In this document: positions 23,981-36,941 of the stretch, piece by piece
Position numbering within the stretch: the first letter of the stretch is position 1
Layout: the number at the start of each line of letters is the position of its first letter
NCBI RefSeq assembly: GCF_000340215.1
Contig: NW_006921532.1
Span: 5,188,001 to 5,252,000, forward strand
Source of the DNA: Pseudocercospora fijiensis CIRAD86
Lineage: Eukaryota; Ascomycota; Dothideomycetes; Mycosphaerellales; Mycosphaerellaceae
Reading direction: 5' to 3'
DNA: 64,000 nucleotides
Program-made: the position numbers and the translations under genes
The notes under the pieces: model-generated
Told to the model about the DNA's origin: nothing
The model's input: the letters and a program-made list of their open reading frames with translations, nothing else
Databases searched by the model: none

Positions 23981-24210
23981 TCGCGCGCGTCGATCGGAGG
24001 ATCCGCGGTACTTGTCTTAGCCTTCCTAGCTAATTTTCGCTTACTAGAGGCTTTGCTAGCACCTAACTATTCTAGCTAGGTAGACGAAGGGTCCCGGTCG
24101 CGCGCGTCGATCGGAGGATCCGCGCTACTTATCTTAGCCTTCTTAGCTAATTTCCCCTTACTAGAGGCTTTGCTAGTACCTAACTGTTCTAGCTAGGTAG
24201 ACGAAGGGTC
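23981..24210 (-). repeat. 117-bp tandem duplication inside the second ORF of element D
   Basis: Two copies start with TCGCGCGCGTCGATCGGAGG at 23,981 and 24,098 and both end with GTAGACGAAGGGTCC. The 117-bp period keeps the frame (39 residues). A few differences between the copies are not RIP type, so the duplication is older than RIP of this copy. Confidence 0.85.
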
Positions 24211-26669
24211 CTACGTAGTAGTCTACGTAGCCTCGTCTTTAGCAGCGGTAATCCGCTTTGCCTTCGCGTATAGCGATTTAGCTACTATAGTCGTAGTTGC
24301 TATTATAGATTTTAGCTTCTTTAGAGTCGGCGCCTCGTCGGTAGTAGGTGCTTTGCGCTTCTTAGTAGCAGCCGCTAGTAGTTTGCGCTTAGCCGCTTTT
24401 GCTTCTACTTTAGCGGCCTTTGCGGCGGCCTCGCTAGCTTTCTTCTTCTCGCGGTGCTTCTACTCGATTGCGTCTAATTTCTTTAACACTTTAGCTTTAA
24501 GCTTCTCCTTTTCCTTTATATATAAAGGGAAGGGTAGTGTCTCTAGCCGTACGCCTCTATCGGTTGTTACCTCTCGGGATTTTAGCGTATAGTAGCTTAC
24601 GGGAATGTCCTAGAAGATAAGGCCCTTAGTAGCCGGTACGAGACTAAACATCAAGTCTATTAGTAACGCGCGTAGGCCTAGAGGGAACCGTCCTAGCTAT
24701 AGCTAGAAATTTTAGATTATGCGGCGGAAATCTTGTTCGATGTCGCCCTAGGCTAACTACTATATCTAATTCTTAGCGAGTTCGGCGATTAGCTATATAT
24801 ACGTAGATCGCTATATTAATAGGAGCTTACCCTTAAGTATAGCGGGCTTCGACTAGTCTAGGGTATCGGGGCACTCCTCGCTGGTTATATCGAAGATAGC
24901 CTTAAGGTACTCCGCGATCCTACTAGGCTCGCTTTCGGCGTTTAGTAGTAGGCTAATACTATCGGAGAAAAGTCCGATAAAGCAGTTTTTAGCCTCCTTA
25001 TATATCTTAAGGCAGGTCTAGCCTTCGGTTGTCTAGTATACTAGGGCGACGTAGGCTAGCGCCGTTTCGGACATCTTCTCCTAATAGAGCTCCTTAAAGA
25101 GGTCGGCGCATTTCGCGTTTCGGCTATAGAATAGAACCTTGTACGTAGGCATCGCGATATCCTCCGGCTTACGTACCTCGTATAGGATAGAGTCGTCGCT
25201 ACTAAAAGTGTCGTATTTAATATTATAGACGAGAGGTTCGCCCGCTATAGCCTACTCCTACGAACGGGCGTCTACGCTAAACTTCGGGTTCGCTAGGCCT
25301 TCTTCGTAATTCTATATCTATTATAGAGGATAGAGCTCGCCGGTCTTCTTATAGATTGCTTTAGGCGGCTCTCCGGCCGGAATATGCTTCTAGTTAGTAT
25401 ACTTAATAGATCCGTATACGTTATCGGAGTCGACGAGCGCGTTTTTGTATAGGAGCAGGTCGAAATAATAAGGCTAGATAGACGTAAGGTATCGGCGCAA
25501 TCCTTTAGGTAAGATGCTTTAGCTATCGGACGTTCGCATTGTAGCGCGAGCGCCTAAAATAGCGTTCTTCCGGGCGTCCGTAGGCTTGTCTTCGTCGGCG
25601 TCGAAATTATACTTATCGACGAAGTTCTTTAAATCTACCTACTCGTAGTAGTTGCAGATATCGAGCCCTAGCTCCTTATTACGGCCTTTGAATTTTCTCT
25701 TATACTACTTTGCTTGCTTAGTCTAAGCCTTCTTAACCTAGTTAAGGCGGGCGGCCTTCTAGTCGTCGGTCTCGGTTTTAATCTATAGAGCCTTAACGGG
25801 TAGCTTTACCTTCTAACCCTCTTCTTTAGCCTGCTTGCGATAGACTAAGGCTTTGCGGTTAACTTCGCCCTCCTTTATAAGCTTTTATTCTAGGACGTCG
25901 AGTTTCTCCCGACCGAAACGGTTATAGGTCTTATAGAATAGCTCGGCGGACTTATCCTAACTGTGCTATTAGGTGTCGTAGAGGTAGGCTCCTTAGGCGC
26001 CGATTAAGTCCTAGAATTGTCCGGTAAGAGTGCACTCGCTCCTCCGTACGCTAAAGGCTATCTAGTGCGATACGTAGACTAGGGCGTCGGGTAAGAAGGG
26101 CTCTACGCCGTATAGCCTCTTATCTATAGCGATTTCGTAGAGGAGCGAGCTATTGCGGCCGACTATGTTGTTTAGGGTACGCGCTATCGCTATCGGAACA
26201 TCTAAAACAGCGTTAAGGGGCAGGCCGGCTCTATCGATATAGGGAAATATATCGGAGAAATTAGGCTTTATATCCGGGTAGGGGATTCTTAGAAGTTCGC
26301 CTTTCTTAGGCAGTAGTACGGCGTTCTTTATTTTCTCGTCTCTCTTCTTCTTACGCGCTCGCTTAGCGGCTTCTTTTTTATCGACGACTTCGTCGACCTC
26401 TTCGTTAGCGTAGTTATCGTCTTTAATCGACTAAACGACGTCTTCTATCGGATCGCCGACGTCTCCGTCGTCTTCGCTAGTATAATTATCGTCTTTAGTC
26501 GACTAAACGACGTCTTCTATCGGGTCGCCGACGTCTTAGGGCGCACTAGTAGACTTAGACTTGCTTCCTAAGTCCGCGTAGGTATCCTACTCTTACTCCC
26601 TAGCCTCTACGGGCTATTCTTATTCCTTAGCATTTCCGATTATAGACTATCGTTCTTCTCTATTCTTAG

Positions 26670-27000
26670 CACTAGGCTGTTCTCCTTTATCCTTCTTAGC
26701 AATAGGCTACTATTCTTTACTATTTTTAGTAATAGGCTACTATTCTTCATCTTCCTTAGTAATAGGCTGCTATTCTTTACTATTTTTAGTAATAGGCTAC
26801 TATTCTTTATTATTTTTAGCAATAGGCTGCTATTCTTTATCCTCCTTAGTAATAGGCTACTATTCTTTATCCTCCTTAGCAATAGGCTACTATTCTCTAT
26901 TATCCTTAGCAATAGGCTGCTATTCTTTATCCTCCTTAGTAATAGGCTACTATTCTCTATTATCCTTAGTAATAGGCTGCTATTCTTTACTATTAGTAGA
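26670..27000 (-). repeat. 30-bp in-frame tandem repeat array, about 11 units
   Basis: About eleven units of 30 bp (AATAGGCTACTATTC followed by a variable half ending TTAG on the plus strand). The period is a multiple of three, so the array encodes ten-residue repeats in the second ORF of element D. Units differ mostly by TAC/TGC and TAT/TCC changes. Confidence 0.85.
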
Positions 27001-28179
27001 TATAGGACGCGGCTGTCCTTAGCCTTTACTAGGGTTGTCGTCGTCGCGCGGCGACGGTAATATCTCGAATATACCGCTCTACTTGCGCTAGCGTAGGAGG
27101 TTAGGATCGCTTGCTATAGATAGCGCGGTAAGCCGGTAGGGCGTAGTCGATATCGAGTATAGATGTTACTAAGATGCTTATAGTAGCAACGGTACACCGC
27201 CGACTTATAGTATATTATTATATATAGAGTAATTGTTACGCAAAGAAGGACGGAAAAAGGTTACCTCGCGGTAGGGTCCGAGCTTCCGCGCGCTTTTGCG
27301 CGACTAACGGTAGCGTATATACGCGAACCTTAAAACAAACTTTCGAAGTAAAGCGATAAGCGAGGAAAACGACTTCTAGAATTTATTAGTTCCGCTAAGG
27401 TGGCCCGGAAGTCTACGTCTATCGGTATTCGAAACCTATATCTAAATCTATAGAGGTAATGCTAGCGGAAACACTATTAGATTTCCTCTATAGAAGGGAA
27501 AACCTATAGCCGGGGGTTAAGGTACCGATTTGCCGTAATAAGCGGGAATTGTAGCGTCGTAAATAAGGATAGTAGAATTCTTCGATAGGCTCCTACCTAG
27601 GTGTTTAGAGGCGCGGGGGTGTCGCGCTATCGCTAAATTTCATCCTTAGTAAGACGTCGTATCGTCGGAATTAGGGTCCTCTTCTTTATCTCCCCTGCTT
27701 TCTAGTTAGACACGTTAGATAGACCTAGGGTTGGGCCTTCCCTTAGCGTACTGCTAGGGGCTACGTCGCGAGTTATCTAGTAGCGATGTGTGTTAGAGCT
27801 AGTTGATTCCGGTCGCAGCGCTTTATTGCCTATAGTCGGGTTCTACTCGCTTAAGGTTGTATTTAGTAGAGACGGATCGGTCTGCTACTCCCTAGAGGGG
27901 CCGCCGATAGACTTATCGTCGCTTTCTTTAATATATACTAGTTTCTGCTACCCTCTCGGTAGCTAGCGTCGTATAGGCTACACCTATCTATTAACGTTCC
28001 CGTCGACGTTATTGCCGCTACTACTATCTTAACTAGGTCGTATCGATCTCGTAGCGATATATCTCGGCTCCCTCTACGTTATAGACGGCGTTATTTAATT
28101 TACTTGTCTATCCGTAACCTGCGAGTCTTCGAATCTTTTAATTAGGTATCCGTTACCTTCTCGCATTTCGTCTTCTCTA

Positions 28180-31100
28180 ACCTATTTATTTATTATTAGT
28201 TACTCGTCCTTCTACTTTACTAGATATTCAGTCTTTCCCTTTAAGCTACGTTTAGCTAAAACGCGTTTAGGAGTCATTATAGGTTGTTTAGACTGTAGGT
28301 CTATCGGGGCTAGAACGCGGGGATAAGGTCTCGAGAAGGGGTCCTTCGCTAGATTTAGTACGGGCTCGAGCTACGCGATCGATATTACCGGATAGAACTT
28401 AACTAACTTAGGCAGCTCTAATTTATAGGCTAATTTGCCTATTCTTCTCTTGATCTTAAAAGGGCCTATAGCCTAATTGCTATATTTGCGATAGCTCTAA
28501 CTATATACGCGATACCCGTAATATAGCCTAAGTATAGTATAGTCTCCCGGCTCGAAGAATATATGCTAATACTTAGCATCGTAGCGGTGCTTTATGTCTA
28601 CCGCTACGAAGGCTATAGATTCCTCGGCTACGTCCCGAAATTGCTATCGCAGCGTTGCGTAATCCTTTAGCTACAGTTCTCGGAGCCCGATAAAGGCGTC
28701 GGTGTTTAAATCAAACCCGAAAAGCATTTTATCGGGCGAGACGCCGGTACTCGCATTCTTAATACTCCCGAGATAGGATATAAGGGAGGGAAGGACGTCT
28801 ATCTACTATATATCTAGATTTGCCGTAACAAAATACCGTATAGCGATCTCAACGGTCTAATTTGTACGCTCGGACTAGCCGTCTGTCTATAGATAGTAAG
28901 CTATAGAGGCGAGGATTAATACGCCTAGTAGCTTTATTATTATAGTAAAGAATTTAGATAGCTATTTAGGGTCTCGATCGCAGATAAAGACTTTAGCGAC
29001 TCGCTAAGATCGCTCTTAGATAGCCGTAAGGTACTAGGCTACCTAGGTTTCTATAGTCTACTAGCATTTGCCGGGGAGGAGCAAAACCCGTTTAGACTTC
29101 TTGCAGGTTACTATAAGGAGCGTATTAAAACCTTCGTTAGTAGGTAGGAGTCCTATAATCTAGTCTGCTATTTAGACGTCTATAGGGAGCCTATACTTCG
29201 CGTCTATCGGATTGAGTTGCCCGTAGGGCTTATATCGCGTTAGCTAATTCGTCTTGTATATATAGTACTAGTCGATATAGCGTTCCAAATGTCGGCGATA
29301 GTGCCGGATATAGAAACTCGCGTTAACGCGATCGAGGGTACGCTAAAAACCCGCGTAATGCCGAAGGTTATAGGCTATCTTAAAGATCTCGTAAGTAAGG
29401 CTAAAAGGAATATATAGACGGGAATAGTGTAAGGTCGGGTTAATGTAGTAAACTAAGCTATCTTCCCGAAAAAATCTAATCCTATCTAGGCACTTTAGGT
29501 CTATTAGGACGTCGTCGGGTTTTTCGAGTATATACTATATACTACGTACGGCGGTGTCTTCCGAAGAGCGTAAAGAGGCTAGCTTCGGGAGATACGCTAG
29601 AGGCTAATCCGGGTAGACCGAAGGTGCCCTACCCGTCTCTAGGGCGGCTTTTGCCTAGGTCTTAGAGTGTGCCTTCTTCCGTCTAGCTTTACGGTCGCGC
29701 TTACGCCTCTACCTCCTCCGTACTTAGCGATTCGATATCTGCTCGGGTTGTACTACTTAGTCCTAGGTATATACGACTTCGATAGACTTAAGGACTACTA
29801 GCAATCTCCGCTACGGTCGGTCGTCCTAGTATACTTTCCTAAGTCTCGCCTTAAACTTATCGGAGAGGGACATTACCGTTTCTATATAGAGAGTAGGTTC
29901 CTTTTAAATGCTATAGAAAAAGGCGGGTATTTCGTCGCGACGGTAGTATTCCTATCTATTAGTTCGCGAAAAGAAATAATCGCTATAGTCGATCCCGGAC
30001 GGGGAGAGGATATTTACTAGGGCCGAAGGCAGAAGAGTAGAGATATTTATTTTGAAATTTAGGAGATTAAGGCTACGTATACGCGTAGTAGCGGTAGACG
30101 CAGGGTCCGGCGATTAGCTCGAGATTTTTATATCGTACGCGCCGTCGCCTTCGAAGGTAGGCTTAAGGTCGTACAGCATTATTAATATTATAGGAATCTC
30201 GTCTAAGCTGCTAGCGTTAACGTCGTCCCGTTAGGGGGAGAGCACGCCCTATAATCGGGAGAGTGTATTAGGGGCGATATAATTACGTCCTAGTCTATAG
30301 ACAATTTCTAAGCTCGCGAATTAGGAAATGTAGATAGCGGCCTAGATTATTCTCCGGTTTAATCCGGCCGTAGACACCGTCGTAGCGATCTAGGTCTTTT
30401 TCGCTATCGCCGTTACCGCGCTATAATCGGTAACTACGATAGTCCTTAGTGCTACGTCTACTATATAAGACGCTCTTTTAATTGCCTAGACGACTCCGAA
30501 CAATTCGAGCTCGGTTAGCTAGTAGCGCGCTTCGGTACCCGTAAGTATATAACTAGCGAAACCTAAGATCTTTAGTCTATCTCGGGGAAACTGCTTAGAC
30601 CGCTTTAGCTAGGTAGTACTATCGACGAAATCGGAGACTATATTATCTTTCCGCGTTATAGGGGCGGGTTCCTCGTATTCTATTTCTAAGTCTCCGTCGA
30701 CTTAGTAGTATATTACGCCTATCCTAAACTCCTTAGAGGCGTCTACGTCGATATATAAGATAGACGCAGGGTCGAAGTGCTAGAGAAATCCCTTCCTGTC
30801 TTCGGACTATATAGATTGTATAGTGTCCTAGGCAATATCTATTTCGCGGGTCTAGTATAGCTTTGCTCCTTATATTTAGGCGCGGCGCCTTCCGCCCTTC
30901 GTTTAGGTAGCCTAGTATTCCTTTATTGCGGCGATTTTGGCTTGCTATAAGGGCAGTATAATTCTACCGAAATATAGGATAGTAGACCTAAGGTAGCCGA
31001 CTAGACCGAGATAGTGTTCTAGCTGTTCGGCGTTAATAGGCTTTTCTAGTTCCCGTAGCGCTACGAGTCTGTCTGCCTAAGTTGCGAATCCCTTCCCGTC

Positions 31101-32830
31101 TACCGTTCTTCTAAGAATTTAGACGGAGGGGAAACCTAGGTACGCCTTCCCGGGTTCTAGGCTAAATCGCAAGTCGTCTATCTTTTTAAATACGCGTTCG
31201 AGTAGGGCACGATAAGACTCTAGGTCTACCGACCCTAGGACTATATTATCGATATACCCGTTCGCCGCGTCCCCGAATTCCCGTAGAGTGCGGTCGAGTA
31301 GCCTTTATACGTATTAAACGCTATTATAATATCCTATCGCCGCGACCTTTAAGTATTCCTATCTGCGGGCAGTGTTTACTATAAATTTCTAGCGATCTTT
31401 CTCGGCTACCGCGAATTAATAGAACATAGACCTTACGTCTATTACCGAGATATATATATAGCTACGTAGCTTAGCGATAATGTCGTCCTAAAGAGGAAGA
31501 GGGTAGGTATCCTTCTACGATATACTATTAAGGCCTCTAATATCGATAACTACGCGTAGCTTGCGGTAAGCTAAGCTATCGTCGCGGAATAGCGTCCTCT
31601 AGACGACGAAAACCGGCTAAGCTAACGGTAAGGGTTTTTCGCTAAAAGCTATCTTGCCTTAGGAGTAGAGTTTATCGAACTGTTTATCGACTTCTGTATT
31701 ATCCTTCGCCGATATTCGATAAACCTTACTACTAAACTTTTTATCTTCCTATCCTGACTTAAGGGGAAGTTCTAACTACTCGTCCTTTAGCAGGTCAATC
31801 GTCGTACCCCTATCTATCTACAACTATAGGAATTTATCGGCGATAGACTAAAGGTCTGCCGCCGCGTTAGAATCCGGGTTAGCCGCGTAAACTGTTACGC
31901 CGGCCGAAGTTTTAAGACTAGCTATCCTAGCGTTAATTGAAATTTTAGCGGTATCGGGCGGTAAGTTAAGGTCTATTAGGTCCGCTTCCTTATTTTCGTT
32001 AAGTTCGCGGGTCGGTAGCTAAGATTTAGACATCCGCGGGAGTTGCGGGCGTACTATAGTCTAATCCGAATTCGCTAAGTCACCGGCTAGGCTTGAATTA
32101 GACTAAAACGCGCTAGCGAGAGTTCGGCCGGAAGGGCGAGGAGACTCTCGGTCTATTAGCCTAATCGTCTTATTTTCGCTAAGTCTATTTATCGGTACCT
32201 AAGACTATCGGGTCTCAAGCGCTTAAGCTTACGTAACTCTATAAATAGGTTCTGCTACGGCTTTTCTCGTTCTTAAGGATGCTCGGAATTCGCGAGTTAA
32301 AAGAGCCTATACCTATAGGTCTATCGCGAGCGAAGTGCCTCCTAATTTTCGCTCTATAGACCGAGGGTCTATATTAAACTTATCGATTTGCTAGATGTCG
32401 TCTATCTACAATTGCTATAGTTTACCTAGTTTCCTATTACGTAGTATTACTAGGTCGTCGTCGTAGCTAAGATTCCTAACTTAAACCCTAGGAAGTTCGG
32501 GTCCGGTAATATAGGCGTATATCGCCGCCGTGCCCGGGAATTTAGATTCGCCGGGAACAAAGAGGAGGTCTTAGTCTATGCCCTTAAAAGCCGTTGCTCT
32601 ATTATATCGTACTAGAATTATTGCCGCCGTGCGTAGCGGCAGCCTAATTTGGTCGATAGCCCTAATATTAGCCTGTATTAGAGTCTTAGTTTTAGGTGTA
32701 TAGGCTATAGGCATTACGGCGCAGTCGTTTTCTATTATAACGACGTATCCGGCTCCGGTATAGAGTATGAAGCCGGCGGGGGTTATAACGTCTATCCCGA
32801 GGAGTATATTATACGGTAAATTAGGCATAA
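28180..32830 (-). pseudogene. Element D pol remnant: PR-RT-RNaseH-INT-chromodomain
   Basis: Minus strand. The protease is suggested at 32,828-32,571, the longest surviving open stretch, by NILLGIDVI. The RT reads RVVIDIRGLN, DTYPLPL and the active-site YIDNIV (about 31,250, with Asn for the second Asp). RNase H reads VDASKEFRIG and TEARY with ELELFG (about 30,780-30,450). The integrase C-terminus reads GPFKIKRRIGKLAYKLELP near 28,450 and is followed by a chromodomain-like EYLVKxKDE near 28,220, with Trp changed to stop. This order is that of Ty3 chromoviruses. All stops sit where CAG, CAA or TGG is expected, so RIP explains the loss. The gag-pol junction was not resolved. Confidence 0.83.
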
Positions 32831-33499
32831 CTCTTACTAGCTATTCGATATAGGCGAGGGCAGGCTTTCTAGACTTCGCGAATATAGAGAAGTATATCGA
32901 CAAATTAATCTATTACTCGCACTTTATACTTCCGGCTAAACTACGAAATTCGAGAGGCTGCTTTAGATACTAGATGTTTTCTCGACCTAGCTAGGCGACT
33001 AGCTACTTCTAGTCTATTATCGATGCTTTTATACTAGTGTCGAGGCATATGCGTTTGAATTCTCCTCCCGGAGTAAGAGCGTAGTTAGCCTCGACTATAT
33101 CGTAATATCGGAACGTATAAGCTAGGTCTCCCGGCGGGAGCTTAGCCGTATATAGAATAATCTATAGTTGCTCTTAAACGTAGTAGACCTGAAGCTTTAG
33201 GCTATTAATGTCGTCAAATTTTCGCTTAGCTAGCTATAATAAATCTTCTTAATACTTGTCCGTAGTAAGATGCGTTTCGATATTCTAGAGAGAGCTAGTT
33301 CTATAAGATACTAAATCGTATACTTTCCCTTAGGTCTCTATTAATAGACGTAAGGCATCTTACTTATCTAGTAGTAAGCAACCTAGTGATTTAAGGCGCT
33401 CGAAAATTCCTATAGCTACTAGGTATTCTAGAGTTTCCGATAGACTTAGGGTTAAGCGCTACGAGCTAGGAGTAACTAGTTTCACTTCTAGCTCGCGGA

Positions 33500-36400
33500 G
33501 TTTCCTGAAGCCTGTTTAAGGAGTACGTTAGTGCGTTTACCGGAGGCGTCTTTTAGATAGGCTTAGTCTAGGTAGGTAGTAAAAAACTCGTTAGCGGAGC
33601 GGAAAACCTCCCCGTATATATTATAGCGTATAGGTCGGCCGTCCTATCGGTTCTTCTCCCGGGAAGGCTAGCTCGAGACCTCGGGTCTACGGCTCTAGGT
33701 CTAAGCATAGTAGACTAGAGATGCGAACGGGTTTATAGAAGGGAAAACCTAGTCCTCTTATCCGCCGGCGTAGCTAGCGTCTTCTTCCGCCTCGTACTAA
33801 TCTCTTAGCTCTTCTTAGGCGTCGAACTGGTCCTACTAACTAAGTCTAGATTCGTCGTACTTATCGCCCTACTCTCGGTCTATCGGGTCGTAGAAAAAGG
33901 CGGGCTCGGCGAGGCCTCCGTAATTCGCGGGAATGCCTTATCCTCTTGCATTTCCGGGTATCGTCTGCTATCTCTAAGGATTCGGATACTACGGGAGACC
34001 GCGCGCGTCTACTATCTTCTCGTTTACGCTTGCGTTTGCGGCTTATAGTCGTTAGCGGCTATAGACTTAAGGTCTAGGCTAACGGCGCTATTAGAAGGCG
34101 TTAGGTTGCTATCGATTGTACGGATTGTTATTTCCGAGAAAAGGCGCGCGTCTAGCGTTAAAACGAGACCTAGGCTAGAACCTTAGGTCTACGAACCTAC
34201 CCTATACTAAATCGCTACGCCGAAGGTTGTACTTACTACTATAGTAGCTAGCAGTTATACTGCCGGGTAGATATAGCTCTACCTACGTAGCGTAGTAGGC
34301 CTATATTATATCGATAAGGGTTTAATATATCTATAATGCCGTAGGGGTATTAAGATTACCTCTAAGCTCTAGCGCGATCTTGCGGAAGGTATAATTAATC
34401 TACCTAGCGAGTAATTCCGTACCGCTCTACTAAGCGAGACGTATAACGTTGATAACGTACTCGCTTACGCTCCTACGGGCCGCGATATCCTTAATACGGT
34501 ATTGCTCTATCTCTATCTCGCGCGCGGCGACTAAAGGGTCTAATCGGAACTGTTCGCGTAACGCCTCCTTCTACCGCTCGATCCCCGGGCCGGTCTATAG
34601 GAGCGTACGTCGATTATTAGTAAGCGCGTATAGGTACTATTGTAAAGCGGAACCCTAAAGGCATCGGTATAGTAATAGACGAAGGGTAGGAGCTAGGTAT
34701 TCGCTAGCCTAAATAGCGACGTCTAGGCGCGTAATAAAGGCGAAAACATCTCGGTAGTATATAGTATTCCCGAAATATACTACCGGGCCTTTGCCCTTGC
34801 TCTCCGGCAGGTCCTTATTAAAATACCCGATTTGCTCGGGCTTGAACTTATAGGGGGCGATTTCCTAGCTAAAATCTAACTAAGGAGTATATAGGGGAGT
34901 ATATACGTATATACCGTTATACCTAGGGTTAATGTAGTTTCCTCGATCCCCGCGGTTCTATATAGACCTAAGGTTGCCCGTAGGTAGCTCTCTAGCGACC
35001 GGGACTCCCTAGGCTAAGGCCGCGAAACGCTCGGCGTTAATCTTAGGTCTAGTGTAAGAGCGAGCATCTCGATTCCGATTAGCTTACTAGTCTGCTCTCG
35101 TTAGGCCGTAGCCTGCTCGGTTGCGTATCGGGTAAAGACCTATATATCGCGGCGGCCCGGTCGCTCCTAGATAGTCCTTATTCTACGGAGCTATATAGCC
35201 TGCCTAGCTATTATTCCCTATCGCCTATACTAATTTCCCTATAAGCGTTTCTAACCTGCTAATTCTAGCATTCTCGGCGTTGTTATTGCTATCTTCGTTA
35301 TTGCCGGTATTATTCCGAGAGTTCGCTTCCCTCGGTCTTCTAGTAGACTTAGCGTTTCCTCGCTATCCCGACGTAAATAGCTTGCCTATATTAATATAGT
35401 AGTTAGGTTGCTCCGACGGCTACGGAGCTCTACCCTCGCTATTCTCTTTAGCGGCCGCTTTATTCTTAGCTCTTACGGCTTCCTAGCGGCCCTACTCGAA
35501 AGCCTCTTGCAATTTTTCTTAGATCTCGAGCTCGTAGACCTCTCGTTGCTCTACGAGGGCGCGATTAAGACGAGCCTAGTCGTTCTTACGCTATATTCCT
35601 ACTCTCTCGCGTTCTTCTCGCATTTATTAAGCAAACTATTCTTTTATTTGCTATATAGCATTGCCGTTAGCAGGGGCTGCGGCTCCGTTAGCCTTGCCTA
35701 ACATTTCTTACTCCGGATCTAAGTCGGCGAGAGAGCTAAGAGGTAAAGTAGTAGACACGGAGATAAGGGAGCTTTCTCGAGGCGCTAGCGGGGGCTCTTT
35801 ACGAAAAGAGCCGAAGTTCTTAAAGGCGTCGCCCTTAGGCAGATTAATTGTAAAGGGAAGCTTACGTCTATCCGGCTTAGGGGCCGCTCCTATATCGTCT
35901 TCTACCGAAGGTTAAACCGCTTGCTTTTCTAGCTTTAGAGGTATCTAAGTTTTCCTACGACGAGGACGATGTTCGTTCTCTAGAGGCTCTTTAGCGGTAG
36001 ACCTAAAGTTCTCGGTCTTCTACTAGGCGAAATGCTTGCTCTTTAGCTAGTAAGCTATTAAACGGTCGACCTATTATACCGCGGAATAAGATAGAGAGTT
36101 GTTATCAACCTAGTTGCTAATAATTTTAGAGCGAGTAGGAGGCTTAGGCGTAGTATCCCTATCGGTAGACTTAGCGTTCTCCCTTAATATAGATCTTAAT
36201 CTACGAGGAGAGTCCGCTTCTTTAGGATCCTCTAGCTACTCGGTTATAGCGATAACGCGGAATTTTAGGTCTCCCTCTAGAAGTTTTGCTAGGCACTATC
36301 TTAGCTTAGAAAAAGCTAGGAGGGTAAAAGCCGTATAGATAAGGTAGTATCTATCCTTAGCTAATTCGGGAAGAGTGCAATCTTCCTAGGCGGTAGGCTA

Positions 36401-36500
36401 TAACTTAACGGAAGGTTCCCCTTAGTTCTTCGGTGCTATAGACTTAGAATAATAGGCCGTTAGTTAGGCTAGTTAAGGGCTACGCGGCTTCGGTGCTCGA
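33500..36500 (-). pseudogene. Element D gag remnant (RIP-broken)
   Basis: Between the 5' LTR and the protease. In one minus-strand frame around 34,640-34,330 a long stretch reads as a helix-rich capsid-like protein, with EALREQFRLDP and EYVINVIRLA typical of Ty3-type gag. Stops occur only where CAG or TGG would stand. Borders are approximate and the true start was not located. Confidence 0.6.
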
Positions 36501-36916
36501 GTGTTAAGCACGAGCGTAATTGGAATGTTAAGCGTAGTAGCGTATATAGCAGTCGCTGTTTAGTTATTCTAAACCTTCCTAAATTGCAGTCCCCGCTAAC
36601 CTAGTATCGGGCGGACCTGCCTTCTGCAAATAAGAATGTAAATAATAGAAAAGTAAAGGCGGCGGGGTACCGGCGACGGCGGTATGCTTAGTCTATCGTC
36701 TATAGCCGCGTCGACTTATCGCTAGTAATTTCTTAACTCTTTCGCTTAGTATAGTCTAACTGCTACTTTCGTCGATAGTGCGGAAAATAGCGTTAGAGTA
36801 GGTCGTTAGGATTCCTCCTAGGTGCGGAGGACCTTTTACCTTAGGAGGAGGAGGGGGATAGTAAACCGTAGTTCGGATAGTCCGTTTAGTAACGGTTAGT
36901 GCGTTTTTCTTACGCT

Positions 36917-36939
36917 AGTGCTTATAGCGAAGCTACCAT
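36917..36939 (-). other. Candidate primer-binding site of element D
   Basis: Just inside the 5' LTR the minus strand reads TGGTAGCTTCGC three bases from the LTR end. TGG at this place is the usual complement of a tRNA CCA tail. Which tRNA would prime cannot be decided by eye. Confidence 0.5.
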
Positions 36940-36941
36940 TT

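Larger units (their letters stand above)
22010..27153 (-). pseudogene. Element D second ORF, about 1,700 codons, unrecognised protein
   Basis: One minus-strand frame can be followed for about 5.1 kb from 27,153 to the edge of the 3' LTR without a single frameshift. Every stop is TAG or TAA where CAG, CAA or TGG fits. The start is inferred at 27,153, where ATA-TCG-ACT-ACG probably was ATG. The N-terminal part holds an array of 10-residue repeats (KxxREQQPIA-like), then acidic and Lys/Arg-rich stretches, a hydrophobic globular-looking part around 25.6-24.6 kb, a Lys/Ala-rich region with a 39-residue duplication near 24.1 kb, and a second globular-looking part to 22.0 kb. I see no membrane anchor, signal peptide, protease, helicase or recombinase motif, so it does not look like an envelope. 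I do not recognise it, and the exact stop is unknown. Confidence 0.75.

Noticed and set aside
24353..24592. Ala/Phe-rich open frame on the plus strand
   Set aside because: It is antisense to the long second frame of element D and arises from its Lys/Ala-rich codons. No start context or domain.
26640..26912. Leu/Ser-rich repeat protein on the minus strand
   Set aside because: It is a shifted frame of the 30-bp array. The frame continuous with the rest of the ORF gives the Gln-rich repeats instead.
26670..27000. Possible CRISPR array
   Set aside because: Units are directly adjacent without unique spacers, lie in a coding frame and the genome is fungal.
22010..27153. Second ORF of element D as a retroviral envelope
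   Set aside because: No signal peptide, transmembrane anchor or furin-like site can be seen, and the content is charged and repetitive.
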